NCBI GenBank assembly: GCA_043803805.1 | Contig: JAZDJP010000068.1 | Coordinates: forward strand, 1 to 57,503 | DNA: 57,503 nucleotides | Direction of reading: 5' to 3' | DNA from: JAZDJP01 sp043803805 | GTDB taxonomy: Bacteria > Planctomycetota > JAZDJP01 | Shown: in pieces, positions 13,492-23,755 of the stretch | How the letters are laid out: each line of letters opens with the position of its first letter | Position numbering within the stretch: position 1 is the stretch's first letter | Notes under the pieces: model-generated | What the model was told of the DNA's origin: nothing | Seen by the model: only the letters and a program-made list of their open reading frames with translations | Database searches by the model: none | Position numbers and translations under genes: made by a program

Positions 13492-15123
13492 ATGCTTGAA
13501 TCCCTGTCCTTCATCTTCGGCGGCCTTGCATTCTTCCTCTACGGCCTCCGCCACGCCGCGGAAGGGCTGAAGGAGGCGCTCGGGGGACGGCTTCGGCGCC
13601 TGCTCGCTCTTGTCACCCGGCGCCCCCTCCTCGGGGCGGCCGGCGGCATGGGCGTGGCCATGCTCCTCCAGAGCACAAGCGCGACAACCGCATTGCTCGC
13701 CAGCCTGGCCGACACCGGGATGCTCCGGCTCTGGCAGACGCTCTCGGTCATCCTCGGGGCCGGGGTGGGCACGACGCTCGTGGTCCAGTTCATCACCCTC
13801 CCCGTCCAACCCTATGCGCTTCTCGGGGCGGCGGCGGGATTCGTCCTCCTGGCGGCCGGCCGCACGGACACCCTTCGGGGGACGGGGCGATTTCTCATCG
13901 GCTTCGGCCTCGTGTTTTTCGGGCTCTTCCTCCTCCGGACGGGCGTGGCGCCGCTCCGGGACAGCGGAATCGCGCTCTCTCTCGTCACCTCCGTGGGGAA
14001 TTCCCCGTTCCTGGGGATTCTGGCCGGCGTCGCGCTCGGGGCGACCGTCCAGAGCAGCGTGGCGTCGCTGGGGGTGATTCTCGCCATGAGCCACGCCGGC
14101 GTCATCGGGGCGGCCGCGGCCGTCCCGGTGGTCCTCGGCGCGAACCTCGGCGCCTGCGCGTTCACGTTTCTCCTGTGCGCCGGGCAGGCCCGGCGGGGAA
14201 TCCAGATGGCCCTGGCGCATCTCGTGTTCCACGCCGGGGGCGTGGCGCTCGCGTCCGTGTTCCTCGTTCCCCTCACCACGCTCGCCCTGGCCTCGGCCGC
14301 GACGCCGGAACGAATCCTCGCCAACGCCCACACGTTCTACAACATCGCCCTGGCGCTCGTCTTCCTCCCGTTCACGCCGCTTGTGGCGGCGGGTGTGCGC
14401 CGGCTCCTGCCGGACCCCCTTCCTCCCGCGGAACGCTGGGCGCGTTTGAGAGGGCCCGGGGTGGACCCGGCCACGGTGATCGCCGCCTGCGCGGAAGAGG
14501 TAGGCCGCATGGGGGAAACGACCGACGGCATGCTCGGGAACGTCCAGCGGACGTTCCTGGAGGACGACCGGCGGGCGCTCGCGGCGGTGGCGGCCGGGGA
14601 CGACCGGGTGGACATCCTGTACGAAGCGGTGACGGCCCACCTCGTGCGGCTGGCCCCCGACGCGCTCCCCGCCCCGGCGCGGGAGCGGCGCCTGGCGCTT
14701 CTGCTTCTGGCGAAGCGCCTCGAGCACGCCGGGGATCTTACGAGCAAGGACCTCGTGCCGCTGGCGCGGAAACTCTCATCGGCGGGCGACGCATTCCCCA
14801 TCGAGGCCTCCCAGAATCTCCGAGCCCTCTTCGCCACGACCCGGACCAACCTTCGTTCCGTGCTCGATGCCCTTCGGACGGGGGACGCGGAGCCCCTGGT
14901 CACCGTTCTGGAGGACGAGCGACGCCTTTCCGAAACACACCGGAAGCTCCACGAGGCCCACCTCGACCGGATGCAAAAAGGGCTTCGGGAGGCCGTGGAC
15001 ACCGACGCCATCTACATGGATGCCGTGGCGACGCTCCGCGCCATCCATCATCATGTCGCGACGATGGCGGAGACCCTGACGCGATCGGGGAATGCGGCAC
15101 ATTCCGAATCGCGTGAATCGTGA
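13492..15123 (+). CDS. Na+/phosphate cotransporter (NptA/PNaS family) with PhoU-like C-terminus
   Basis: The 543-residue inner-membrane transporter carries the duplicated family repeat: LLQSTSATTALLASLADTG in the first half and TVQSSVASLGVILAMSHAG in the second, the QSSS-type motifs that bind sodium and phosphate. Eight or more hydrophobic segments lie before residue 310. The remaining 230 residues are helical and PhoU-like. I start at the ATG at 13492 because upstream codons are octamer repeat. The DUF47 gene begins 40 bp downstream, a pairing typical of phosphate uptake. Confidence 0.88.
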   Translation: MLESLSFIFGGLAFFLYGLRHAAEGLKEALGGRLRRLLALVTRRPLLGAAGGMGVAMLLQSTSATTALLASLADTGMLRLWQTLSVILGAGVGTTLVVQFITLPVQPYALLGAAAGFVLLAAGRTDTLRGTGRFLIGFGLVFFGLFLLRTGVAPLRDSGIALSLVTSVGNSPFLGILAGVALGATVQSSVASLGVILAMSHAGVIGAAAAVPVVLGANLGACAFTFLLCAGQARRGIQMALAHLVFHAGGVALASVFLVPLTTLALASAATPERILANAHTFYNIALALVFLPFTPLVAAGVRRLLPDPLPPAERWARLRGPGVDPATVIAACAEEVGRMGETTDGMLGNVQRTFLEDDRRALAAVAAGDDRVDILYEAVTAHLVRLAPDALPAPARERRLALLLLAKRLEHAGDLTSKDLVPLARKLSSAGDAFPIEASQNLRALFATTRTNLRSVLDALRTGDAEPLVTVLEDERRLSETHRKLHEAHLDRMQKGLREAVDTDAIYMDAVATLRAIHHHVATMAETLTRSGNAAHSESRES

Positions 15124-15125
15124 GC

Positions 15126-15154
15126 TTCCCGAACCGCCTTTTTTCTGGTATCAT
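15126..15154 (+). promoter_or_regulatory. Possible promoter of the DUF47 gene, near-leaderless
   Basis: TATCAT at 15149-15154 lies 9 nt before the ATG at 15164. The -35 candidate TTCCCG (15126-15131, 17-bp spacer) is weak. No Shine-Dalgarno sequence is present. Confidence 0.4.
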
Positions 15155-15163
15155 TCATCCCCC

Positions 15164-15838
15164 ATGAGCAAAACCATCGGCGGGTTGTTCGGACGGTCGG
15201 TCTTCGGCCCCATCCACGAGCACATGACCAAGGTGCTCGACGGGGCGCGGAAACTCGAGGAGGTCTTTCCCGTCTTCCTCGACGGGAAGGACCGCCTGAA
15301 GGTCTCCGCCGTCGTGAAGGAGGTTTCGGAACTCGAATACCAGGCGGATCTCATCAAGGAAGGCATCCGGGAGCGCCTCACCAAAAGCGTTTTCTCCGCG
15401 GTCGAGCGCTCGGACATCCTGGCGCTCCTCAAAGACATGGATCATGTGATTGACGGCTGCCAGGACGTGGCCAAACTTTTCGAGATGCGGTTCACCCCCG
15501 TTCCGGGGGCCATCGCCCCCCACTTCCGCGCCGTGACCGCCAAGGTGACCGCCACCTGCGCCTCCCTCCACCGGGCGACGGAGATGCTGGCCGCCTCGCC
15601 CGAGAACATCCCGGCGGAGACGGTCGAAAAGGTCCTCCGGCACCTCGAGCAGGTGCACAAGGACGAATTCGCCTGCGACAAGCTCCAGGGGGAGCTCGGC
15701 AATACCCTGTTCGCCAATGAAAAATCCCTCGATCCCGTGAGCGTCATTTTTCTCATGAACATCAACAAGACCCTCGGGGACGTCGCCAACTCCGCCGAGA
15801 ACGCGAGCGACGTCCTGCGACGGGTGATTCTGCACTAA
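15164..15838 (+). CDS. DUF47/PhoU-like phosphate transport regulator
   Basis: The 224-residue all-helical protein belongs to the DUF47 (TIGR00153) family: FGPIHEHMTKVLDGARKL, then the metal-cluster motif ELEYQADLIKEGIRERL and DMDHVIDGCQDVAKLFEMR. These ExxxD-type repeats are shared with PhoU. Such proteins are encoded beside Pit or Na/Pi transporters and are thought to regulate them. The ATG at 15164 follows a TATCAT box by 9 nt. The neighbouring transporter gene supports the role. Confidence 0.88.
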   Translation: MSKTIGGLFGRSVFGPIHEHMTKVLDGARKLEEVFPVFLDGKDRLKVSAVVKEVSELEYQADLIKEGIRERLTKSVFSAVERSDILALLKDMDHVIDGCQDVAKLFEMRFTPVPGAIAPHFRAVTAKVTATCASLHRATEMLAASPENIPAETVEKVLRHLEQVHKDEFACDKLQGELGNTLFANEKSLDPVSVIFLMNINKTLGDVANSAENASDVLRRVILH

Positions 15839-15856
15839 AACGCGAAAAATGACAGA

Positions 15857-15915
15857 CACCACGAAAACACGAAACAGAATACTTCCGGTTTTATCCGCTT
15901 CGTGTCTTCGCGGTG
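15857..15915 (+). repeat. Repeat-derived hairpin in the secA leader
   Basis: CACCACGAAAACACGAA (15857-15873) and TTCGTGTCTTCGCGGTG (15899-15915) pair at 15 of 17 positions around a 25-nt loop. The hairpin ends 2 nt before the GAGG ribosome-binding site of secA. The sequence belongs to the CACGAAA repeat family also seen at 3772-3941 and 45222-45341. Confidence 0.6.
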
Positions 15916-15927
15916 TGAGGTTGGAAT

Positions 15928-18924
<2,997 letters not shown>

Positions 18925-18963
18925 TCCCTCGGGGCCGTTTGAAATAACCGATCACGAAACGAC

Positions 18964-19725
18964 TCACGGGAGATCCGGCGCCGGACTGCCGGCGGATTCT
19001 CCGGTCGGCGCGTGATGTTTCGTGTGAAATACCAGATCCAGAACGATTTTCAGAACCACCAGGACGACCAGGAGCGGCAACGGTGATTTGAGAAGCATCA
19101 CGGGCACGGCCCCCGCCAGGATGGTCACGTGCAACACGACAATCCGGCCGTAGGGCGCGTAAAGCAAGTCGGACGCGGTCTTCCGAAAACGCTCCCCACC
19201 GGAAACATAATTCTGGACGAACGACACGGCGTGGCTGATTCCCAGCGCCGTCAAGGGGATGACCAGATCCCGCCCGACGAGTTTCACCACGGATGCCACA
19301 ACGCCGATCAGCAATTGCACAAAGATCAGCGGCCCCCACCACGCGTGTCCGGAAAACGCGAACGGATCCGCTCCTCCCCCCCCGCCCCCGTCCGACCCCG
19401 TCAACATCATGACAAACACGCCGTGTACGGCGCAAAATCCCCCGTAGTGAACGATGAAGAAGGGAATGACAAGCAATTTTCTAAGAAGCTCCCCCAGATT
19501 TCCGGCCGGGGCAAATGCCATCTTGAGAACGTTGAACCCCCCGATGACAAGGTTCTCCGCCCAGTAGAGTACCACGAGAAAGGCGACGTTCCAGCCGAGC
19601 AGGAGAACCCCGACCAATGGTATCAGGTTGGCGGCGACAAGCGCCCACGCCGAGGCGTCCCGCCGGCGCAAGGCGCCCGCCGTCCGCTCCAGGACGCCGG
19701 GCCGGGATGACGCCGGATCAACCAC
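18964..19725 (-). CDS. DUF6498 polytopic membrane protein
   Basis: The 253-residue protein has about six hydrophobic segments. Its early block ALVAANLIPLVGVLLLGWNVA then VLYWAENLVIGGFNVLKM fits the DUF6498 family, membrane proteins of unknown function. A Gly-rich loop (GSDGGGGGGADPF) separates the middle segments. I start at the GTG at 19725 because GGGAGGGAG lies upstream at good spacing and longer versions would translate repeat copy B. It has no operon partner. Confidence 0.7.
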   Translation of the reverse strand: MVDPASSRPGVLERTAGALRRRDASAWALVAANLIPLVGVLLLGWNVAFLVVLYWAENLVIGGFNVLKMAFAPAGNLGELLRKLLVIPFFIVHYGGFCAVHGVFVMMLTGSDGGGGGGADPFAFSGHAWWGPLIFVQLLIGVVASVVKLVGRDLVIPLTALGISHAVSFVQNYVSGGERFRKTASDLLYAPYGRIVVLHVTILAGAVPVMLLKSPLPLLVVLVVLKIVLDLVFHTKHHAPTGESAGSPAPDLP

Positions 19726-19738
19726 GCGAAATCTCCCT

Positions 19739-19779
19739 CCCCCCCAACCCGGACGATCCGGAACCGAACAGGCCGAACC
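19739..19779 (-). repeat. Start-codon hairpin repeat, copy B
   Basis: The minus strand reads GGTTCGGCCTGTTCGG, then TTCCGGA-TCG-TCCGGG and TTGGGGGG, ending 13 nt before the GTG of the DUF6498 gene. The five-pair stem CCGGA/TCCGG differs from copy C (CCGGT/ACCGG) by a compensatory A-T to T-A change. Confidence 0.6.
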
Positions 19780-19787
19780 TTCAATTC

Positions 19788-19853
19788 CGCTCGTGGTGAG
19801 CCTGTCGAACCATGAGCGATGGCTCATCCTTCGACAGGCTCAGGATGAGCGGC
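19788..19853. repeat. Dispersed repeat with GATGAG inverted repeat
   Basis: GCTCGTGGTGAGCCTGTCGA, then CCATGAGCG and CTCATCCTTCGACAGGCTCAGGATGAG, form a second copy of the element at 7149-7252, again next to a start-codon hairpin repeat. The pairing of the two elements suggests one composite repeat. Confidence 0.55.
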
Positions 19854-19913
19854 TTGATCACTTCGCAACCCATATTTCCTTGCCGTTTCTCACAAGATTT
19901 CACAACCAAGAGT

Positions 19914-21452
19914 CTACTCCTTCTTCAGGATCACCCACTGGGTGGCCTTCCCCTGTTTGACGAAAAGGAGAAGCGCCTCGCCGGAGACGTTCTTCCGGAG
20001 GACGCGGTTGAAGTCCGCCAGGGTCTTCACCGGTTCGCGTTCGATCTCGACGATCAGGGATCCGCGCAGGAGACCCGCCTTGGCGGCGGGGCTCAGCGGC
20101 TCGACGCTGGTGACCACCACGCCCTTCTCGTCCTTGTCGAACCCCAGTTCCTTCGCCAATTCCGGCGAGATCTCCTGGACCTGGAAGCCCCACGGCGATT
20201 CCACCTCCTCCGCCGCGGCCGTCTCCGTCTCGTCGCCCGAGGGCTGTTCCCGGACGACGACGGGAATGACCGTCTCCTTCCCGTCCCGGATGACCTTCAC
20301 GTCCACCTTCGTCCCGGGCGCCGTCGCGGCCACGCGCTCGCGCAGTTCGTCCGTGTTCTTCACCTTCACCCCGTTGAGCTCGATGATGACGTCTCCGCGC
20401 TTGATGCCCGACTCCTCCGCCGGGCCCCCGGGGACGAGGTCGTGGACAAACGCTCCGCGCCGGTCCGGAAGGCCGAATTTCTTCTGGAAATCCTCGTTCA
20501 CGTCCGCGATGTTGACCCCGAGAAGCCCGCGCGTCACCTTCCCCCGGGTGATGAGGGCACTCATGACATCCTTCACCATGCCGACCGGAATGGCGAAGCC
20601 GATCCCCATGTAGCCGCCGGAACGCGTCGCGATGGCGGAGTTCACGCCGACCACCTTCCCGTCCAGATTGATGAGAGGGCCGCCGGAATTTCCGGGATTG
20701 ATGGCCGCGTCCGTCTGGATGTAATTCTCCTGGGCGTAGGGGTTGTCGATGATGCGGACGCGCTTCCGGCCGAGGGCGCTCACGATGCCCGCGGTGACGG
20801 AATGCTGGTACTCGAAGGGGCTGCCGATGGCAACGACCCATTCCCCCACCTCAAGGGCGTCCGGCTCGGCGAACTGCACCGGCGGGTAGCCCGTCGTATC
20901 AACCTTCAGGATCGCCAGGTCCGACTTCGGATCGCGGCCCACGACCTCGGCCTTGTGACCCCCGTCATTATCCTCCTCGTCGTGGAATTTCACGCGGATT
21001 TTCACGGCGTTCTCGACGACATGGTTGTTGGTGAGGATGTGCCCCTGATCGTCCACGACAAAACCCGATCCGCCGGCGGGAACGGTCGGCTCGCGCTCGG
21101 GAGCCTTCCGGAGGCGGGGCGGCGCCTGTTGCGGGCCGCGGAAACGGAAGGGCATGTTGGGAAAGTCCCGGAAGAAATTCTCGGGATCAAAATCCTGCGC
21201 ATCCCCCATGCCGCCCAGTTTCCGATCCACGCGGATATACACCACGGACGGGATGACGCGCTTGGCGACGGAAGAGATGCCCCGCGAGAAATCCTTGAGC
21301 CCCCGGACTTCCGGGGATGCGGGCGCGGGCGCGGCGATCACGCCCCCGGCATCGGCCGAGCCCCCGATCCGCCCCACCTGATGGACGAAAAGCCCCGTGA
21401 GAACGATAAACCCGCCCAGCACGAGTCCGCCCACGAATGTTCCGCGCGTCAT
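19914..21452 (-). CDS. DegP/HtrA-family periplasmic serine protease
   Basis: The 512-residue protein is a Do-type protease with one N-terminal membrane anchor or signal (VGGLVLGGFIVLTGLFVHQV). A trypsin-like domain has triad His144 (ILTNNHVVEN), Asp178 (SDLAILKVD) and Ser256 (NPGNSGGPL). Two PDZ domains follow (LLGVNIADVNEDF and WGFQVQEISPELA blocks). It degrades or refolds damaged envelope proteins. I use the ATG at 21452, which has AAAGGGGA upstream and a promoter behind it; an ATG at 21476 overlaps the -10 box. It may handle substrates of the neighbouring envelope systems, but nothing shows this. Confidence 0.92.
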   Translation of the reverse strand: MTRGTFVGGLVLGGFIVLTGLFVHQVGRIGGSADAGGVIAAPAPASPEVRGLKDFSRGISSVAKRVIPSVVYIRVDRKLGGMGDAQDFDPENFFRDFPNMPFRFRGPQQAPPRLRKAPEREPTVPAGGSGFVVDDQGHILTNNHVVENAVKIRVKFHDEEDNDGGHKAEVVGRDPKSDLAILKVDTTGYPPVQFAEPDALEVGEWVVAIGSPFEYQHSVTAGIVSALGRKRVRIIDNPYAQENYIQTDAAINPGNSGGPLINLDGKVVGVNSAIATRSGGYMGIGFAIPVGMVKDVMSALITRGKVTRGLLGVNIADVNEDFQKKFGLPDRRGAFVHDLVPGGPAEESGIKRGDVIIELNGVKVKNTDELRERVAATAPGTKVDVKVIRDGKETVIPVVVREQPSGDETETAAAEEVESPWGFQVQEISPELAKELGFDKDEKGVVVTSVEPLSPAAKAGLLRGSLIVEIEREPVKTLADFNRVLRKNVSGEALLLFVKQGKATQWVILKKE

Positions 21453-21474
21453 GACCGTCCCCTTTCCCGTGAAC

Positions 21475-21502
21475 ATGATATCCGCCCGCTCCGTGTGGTT
21501 AA
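21475..21502 (-). promoter_or_regulatory. Promoter of the HtrA gene
   Basis: On the minus strand TTAACC (21497-21502), a 16-bp spacer and TATCAT (21475-21480) predict a leader of about 16 nt that contains the AAAGGGGA ribosome-binding site before the ATG at 21452. Confidence 0.5.
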
Positions 21503-21524
21503 CGCCACCCGCCCCGCACCCCGT

Positions 21525-22778
21525 CTAAATCTCCAACTCCGCCACCTCCCGGATGCGCCGTTGCCGCGGGATGACGACGATGCCCCCCTCGGAAATGGTG
21601 TAGTGTTTGCGGTCCTCCGCGACGTCGAATCCGATCTTCGCCCCGGCCGGGATGATGACGTTCTTGTCCACGATGACACGCTTCAATTTCGCCCCCTCCC
21701 CGACCTCCACGTTGTCCATGATGACGGATTCGGAAACCTCGGCGAAACTGTGAACCCGGACGCACCGCCCCACGATGGAATCCCGCACGGTCCCCCCGGA
21801 GATGATGCTTTCCTCACAAACCATGGAATTGATGGCCCGCCCCACCCGGTCGCCGCTCTCGTGAACGAACTTGGCCGGGGGGCCGCCGTATTCCATCGTC
21901 CGGATGGGCCAGTCGAGGTTGTAAAGATTGAACACAGGCTTCACCGCCCGGAGATCCATGCTGGCCTCCCAGTAGGCGTCAATCGTCCCCACGTCGCGCC
22001 AGTAGGTGTTCTTCTCGCCGCGCGGCGTGCCCGGGATCGTGTTCGAGGTGAAATCGTAGGCGTAGATCCGGGCGGCCTGGTGGATGGCCGGAAGGATGTC
22101 CTTCCCGAAATCGTGCGACGACTTCGAATCGGAGGCGTCGCTTTTCAGAATATTCAGGAGAAAATCGGCGTTGAAGATGTAATTCCCCATGGAGGCGAGG
22201 AAGTGCTTCGAATCCCCCGGCAGGGGGATCGGCGTCTGCGGCTTCTCCTGGAATCCCGTGATGCGCCAGTCCTCGTCCACCACCACCACGCCGAAACGGC
22301 TCGACTCCCCGACGGGCACCGGGAGGCTCGCGACGGTGACGTCCGCCTTCTTCTCCTCGTGCATCTGGGCCATCTGGCGGATGTCCATCCGGTAAATGTG
22401 ATCCCCCCCGAACACGGCCACGAGGTCGGGCTTCGTGTTGCGGATGAGGTGGATATTCTGGTTGATGGCGTCCGCCGTTCCCTTGTACCAGCTTTCACCG
22501 GTCCGCATCTGGGCCGGGACGACCGAGATGAACTGATCCCGAAAAAAACTCTTCATCATCCAGGCCTGCTCGAGGTGTTCCACCAGCGATTGCGACTTGA
22601 ACTGGGTCAGGACGTAAATCGAACAGATGCCGGAGTTGACGAAGTTCGACAGGACATAGTCAATGATGCGGTACTTGCCGCCGAAGGGCACCGCGGGCTT
22701 GGCGCGGTCGCGCGTCAGGGGATGAAGCCGCTCCCCCTTGCCGCCCGCCATGATCATCCCGAGAATCTTGCGTCTCAT
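21525..22778 (-). CDS. glgC: Glucose-1-phosphate adenylyltransferase
   Basis: GlgC makes ADP-glucose from ATP and glucose 1-phosphate, the committed step of bacterial glycogen synthesis. The 417-residue protein has the nucleotidyltransferase motif MAGGKGERLHPLTRDRAKPA, the catalytic block VFGGDHIYRMD, the sugar-binding GNYIFNADFL, and a C-terminal left-handed beta-helix of hexapeptide repeats (SIVGRCVRVHSFAEVSESV). GGGGAAGG precedes the ATG at 22778. It is monocistronic, 11 kb from glgA. Confidence 0.95.
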   Translation of the reverse strand: MRRKILGMIMAGGKGERLHPLTRDRAKPAVPFGGKYRIIDYVLSNFVNSGICSIYVLTQFKSQSLVEHLEQAWMMKSFFRDQFISVVPAQMRTGESWYKGTADAINQNIHLIRNTKPDLVAVFGGDHIYRMDIRQMAQMHEEKKADVTVASLPVPVGESSRFGVVVVDEDWRITGFQEKPQTPIPLPGDSKHFLASMGNYIFNADFLLNILKSDASDSKSSHDFGKDILPAIHQAARIYAYDFTSNTIPGTPRGEKNTYWRDVGTIDAYWEASMDLRAVKPVFNLYNLDWPIRTMEYGGPPAKFVHESGDRVGRAINSMVCEESIISGGTVRDSIVGRCVRVHSFAEVSESVIMDNVEVGEGAKLKRVIVDKNVIIPAGAKIGFDVAEDRKHYTISEGGIVVIPRQRRIREVAELEI

Positions 22779-22807
22779 GATCCTTCCCCTCCCCGGTTTC
22801 TCCATCC

Positions 22808-22837
22808 ATGATACCCTTGAACCCCGGCCTTCCGCAA
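22808..22837 (-). promoter_or_regulatory. Promoter of glgC
   Basis: On the minus strand TTGCGG (22832-22837), an 18-bp spacer and TATCAT (22808-22813) predict a leader of about 23 nt with a good Shine-Dalgarno sequence. The promoter is back-to-back with that of the sugar isomerase gene. Confidence 0.5.
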
Positions 22838-22862
22838 TAACCAAAACACCGATTTCATTTCA

Positions 22863-22890
22863 TTGAATCGAAAACCCGCCGGGTTAGAAT
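22863..22890 (+). promoter_or_regulatory. Sigma-70 promoter of the sugar isomerase-mannosidase operon, near-leaderless
   Basis: TTGAAT (22863-22868), a 16-bp spacer and TAGAAT (22885-22890) lie 10 nt before the ATG at 22901. The predicted leader is about 3-4 nt and lacks a Shine-Dalgarno sequence. Confidence 0.6.
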
Positions 22891-22900
22891 CAACGCCCTC

Positions 22901-23755
22901 ATGGATATCTCCATCACGACCGACTTCGCGAAAGACACCGGGGACCCGTCGCCTTACCTGCGGCAAATCGCCGAGGCGGGATTCACCCACATCCACTGGT
23001 GCCACCAATGGAATACCGATTTTCTTTATTCTGAAAGCGAGATCGCGCAGATCGAACGGTGGCTGAACGAATACAAGATCCGGCTTCTCGACCTGCACGC
23101 CTCCGCCGGAAAAGAGAAAAACTGGGCGTCGCCGCGCGATTATGAACGGCTCGCGGGCGTTGAACTCGTGAAGAACCGCATTGATATGACCGCGCGGCTG
23201 GGCGGACACGCAATCGTCCTTCACGTCCCTCCGGAATCCGATCCGTCGGCCGTGCGTCGTTCGCTTGGTGAAATCCGCCCCCACGCGCGAAATCACAACG
23301 TCCGCATCGCATTTGAAAACGGCGACTTCGCCGTCCTCCGTGGCATCCTCTCGGAATACGCGCCCGACTTCGCCGGTCTGTGTTACGACTCCGGTCACGG
23401 CAACCTGAAACCGGACGGCCTCGACAACCTCGAATCGCTCGCGGAGCGCCTCGTCGCCATCCATCTTCACGATAACGACGGCGCGAGCGACCAGCATAAA
23501 ATCCCCTTCACGGGCACGGTGGATTGGAACCGCTTCACCCGGATTCTTTCCCGCTCATCCTACAACCACTGCGTCAGTCTGGAGGTCTCCACGCGCCACG
23601 CCGGCATCGCGGGCGAAAAGGAATTCCTCGCGCGCTCCCGCGAGGCCGCGGAACGGCTGACGAACATGCTCCGGAAGGCAAAAAACGATTTTGTCGATGT
23701 CTTTCTGGAAAGCGGCAACGTCAAAGAAAACATTCTCATTAGGAGACAAACATGA
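22901..23755 (+). CDS. Sugar phosphate isomerase/epimerase family TIM-barrel protein
   Basis: The 284-residue protein is an AP_endonuc_2-type TIM barrel: FTHIHWCHQWN, LDLHAS, the metal-site strand IAFENGDFA (Glu), CYDSGHGNL (Asp/His), AIHLHDNDG (His) and SLEVS (Glu). These blocks match xylose isomerase-like epimerases, which interconvert sugars or inositol derivatives; the exact substrate cannot be read. Its stop codon overlaps the GH38 start by 4 bp, so it probably handles a sugar released by that enzyme. Confidence 0.82.
   Translation: MDISITTDFAKDTGDPSPYLRQIAEAGFTHIHWCHQWNTDFLYSESEIAQIERWLNEYKIRLLDLHASAGKEKNWASPRDYERLAGVELVKNRIDMTARLGGHAIVLHVPPESDPSAVRRSLGEIRPHARNHNVRIAFENGDFAVLRGILSEYAPDFAGLCYDSGHGNLKPDGLDNLESLAERLVAIHLHDNDGASDQHKIPFTGTVDWNRFTRILSRSSYNHCVSLEVSTRHAGIAGEKEFLARSREAAERLTNMLRKAKNDFVDVFLESGNVKENILIRRQT

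Noticed and set aside
19914..19930. Shared CACAAGATTT near the htrA end and in the mazF insertion as one repeat family
   Set aside because: The match is only 10 bp, without the flanking arms, and is compatible with chance.
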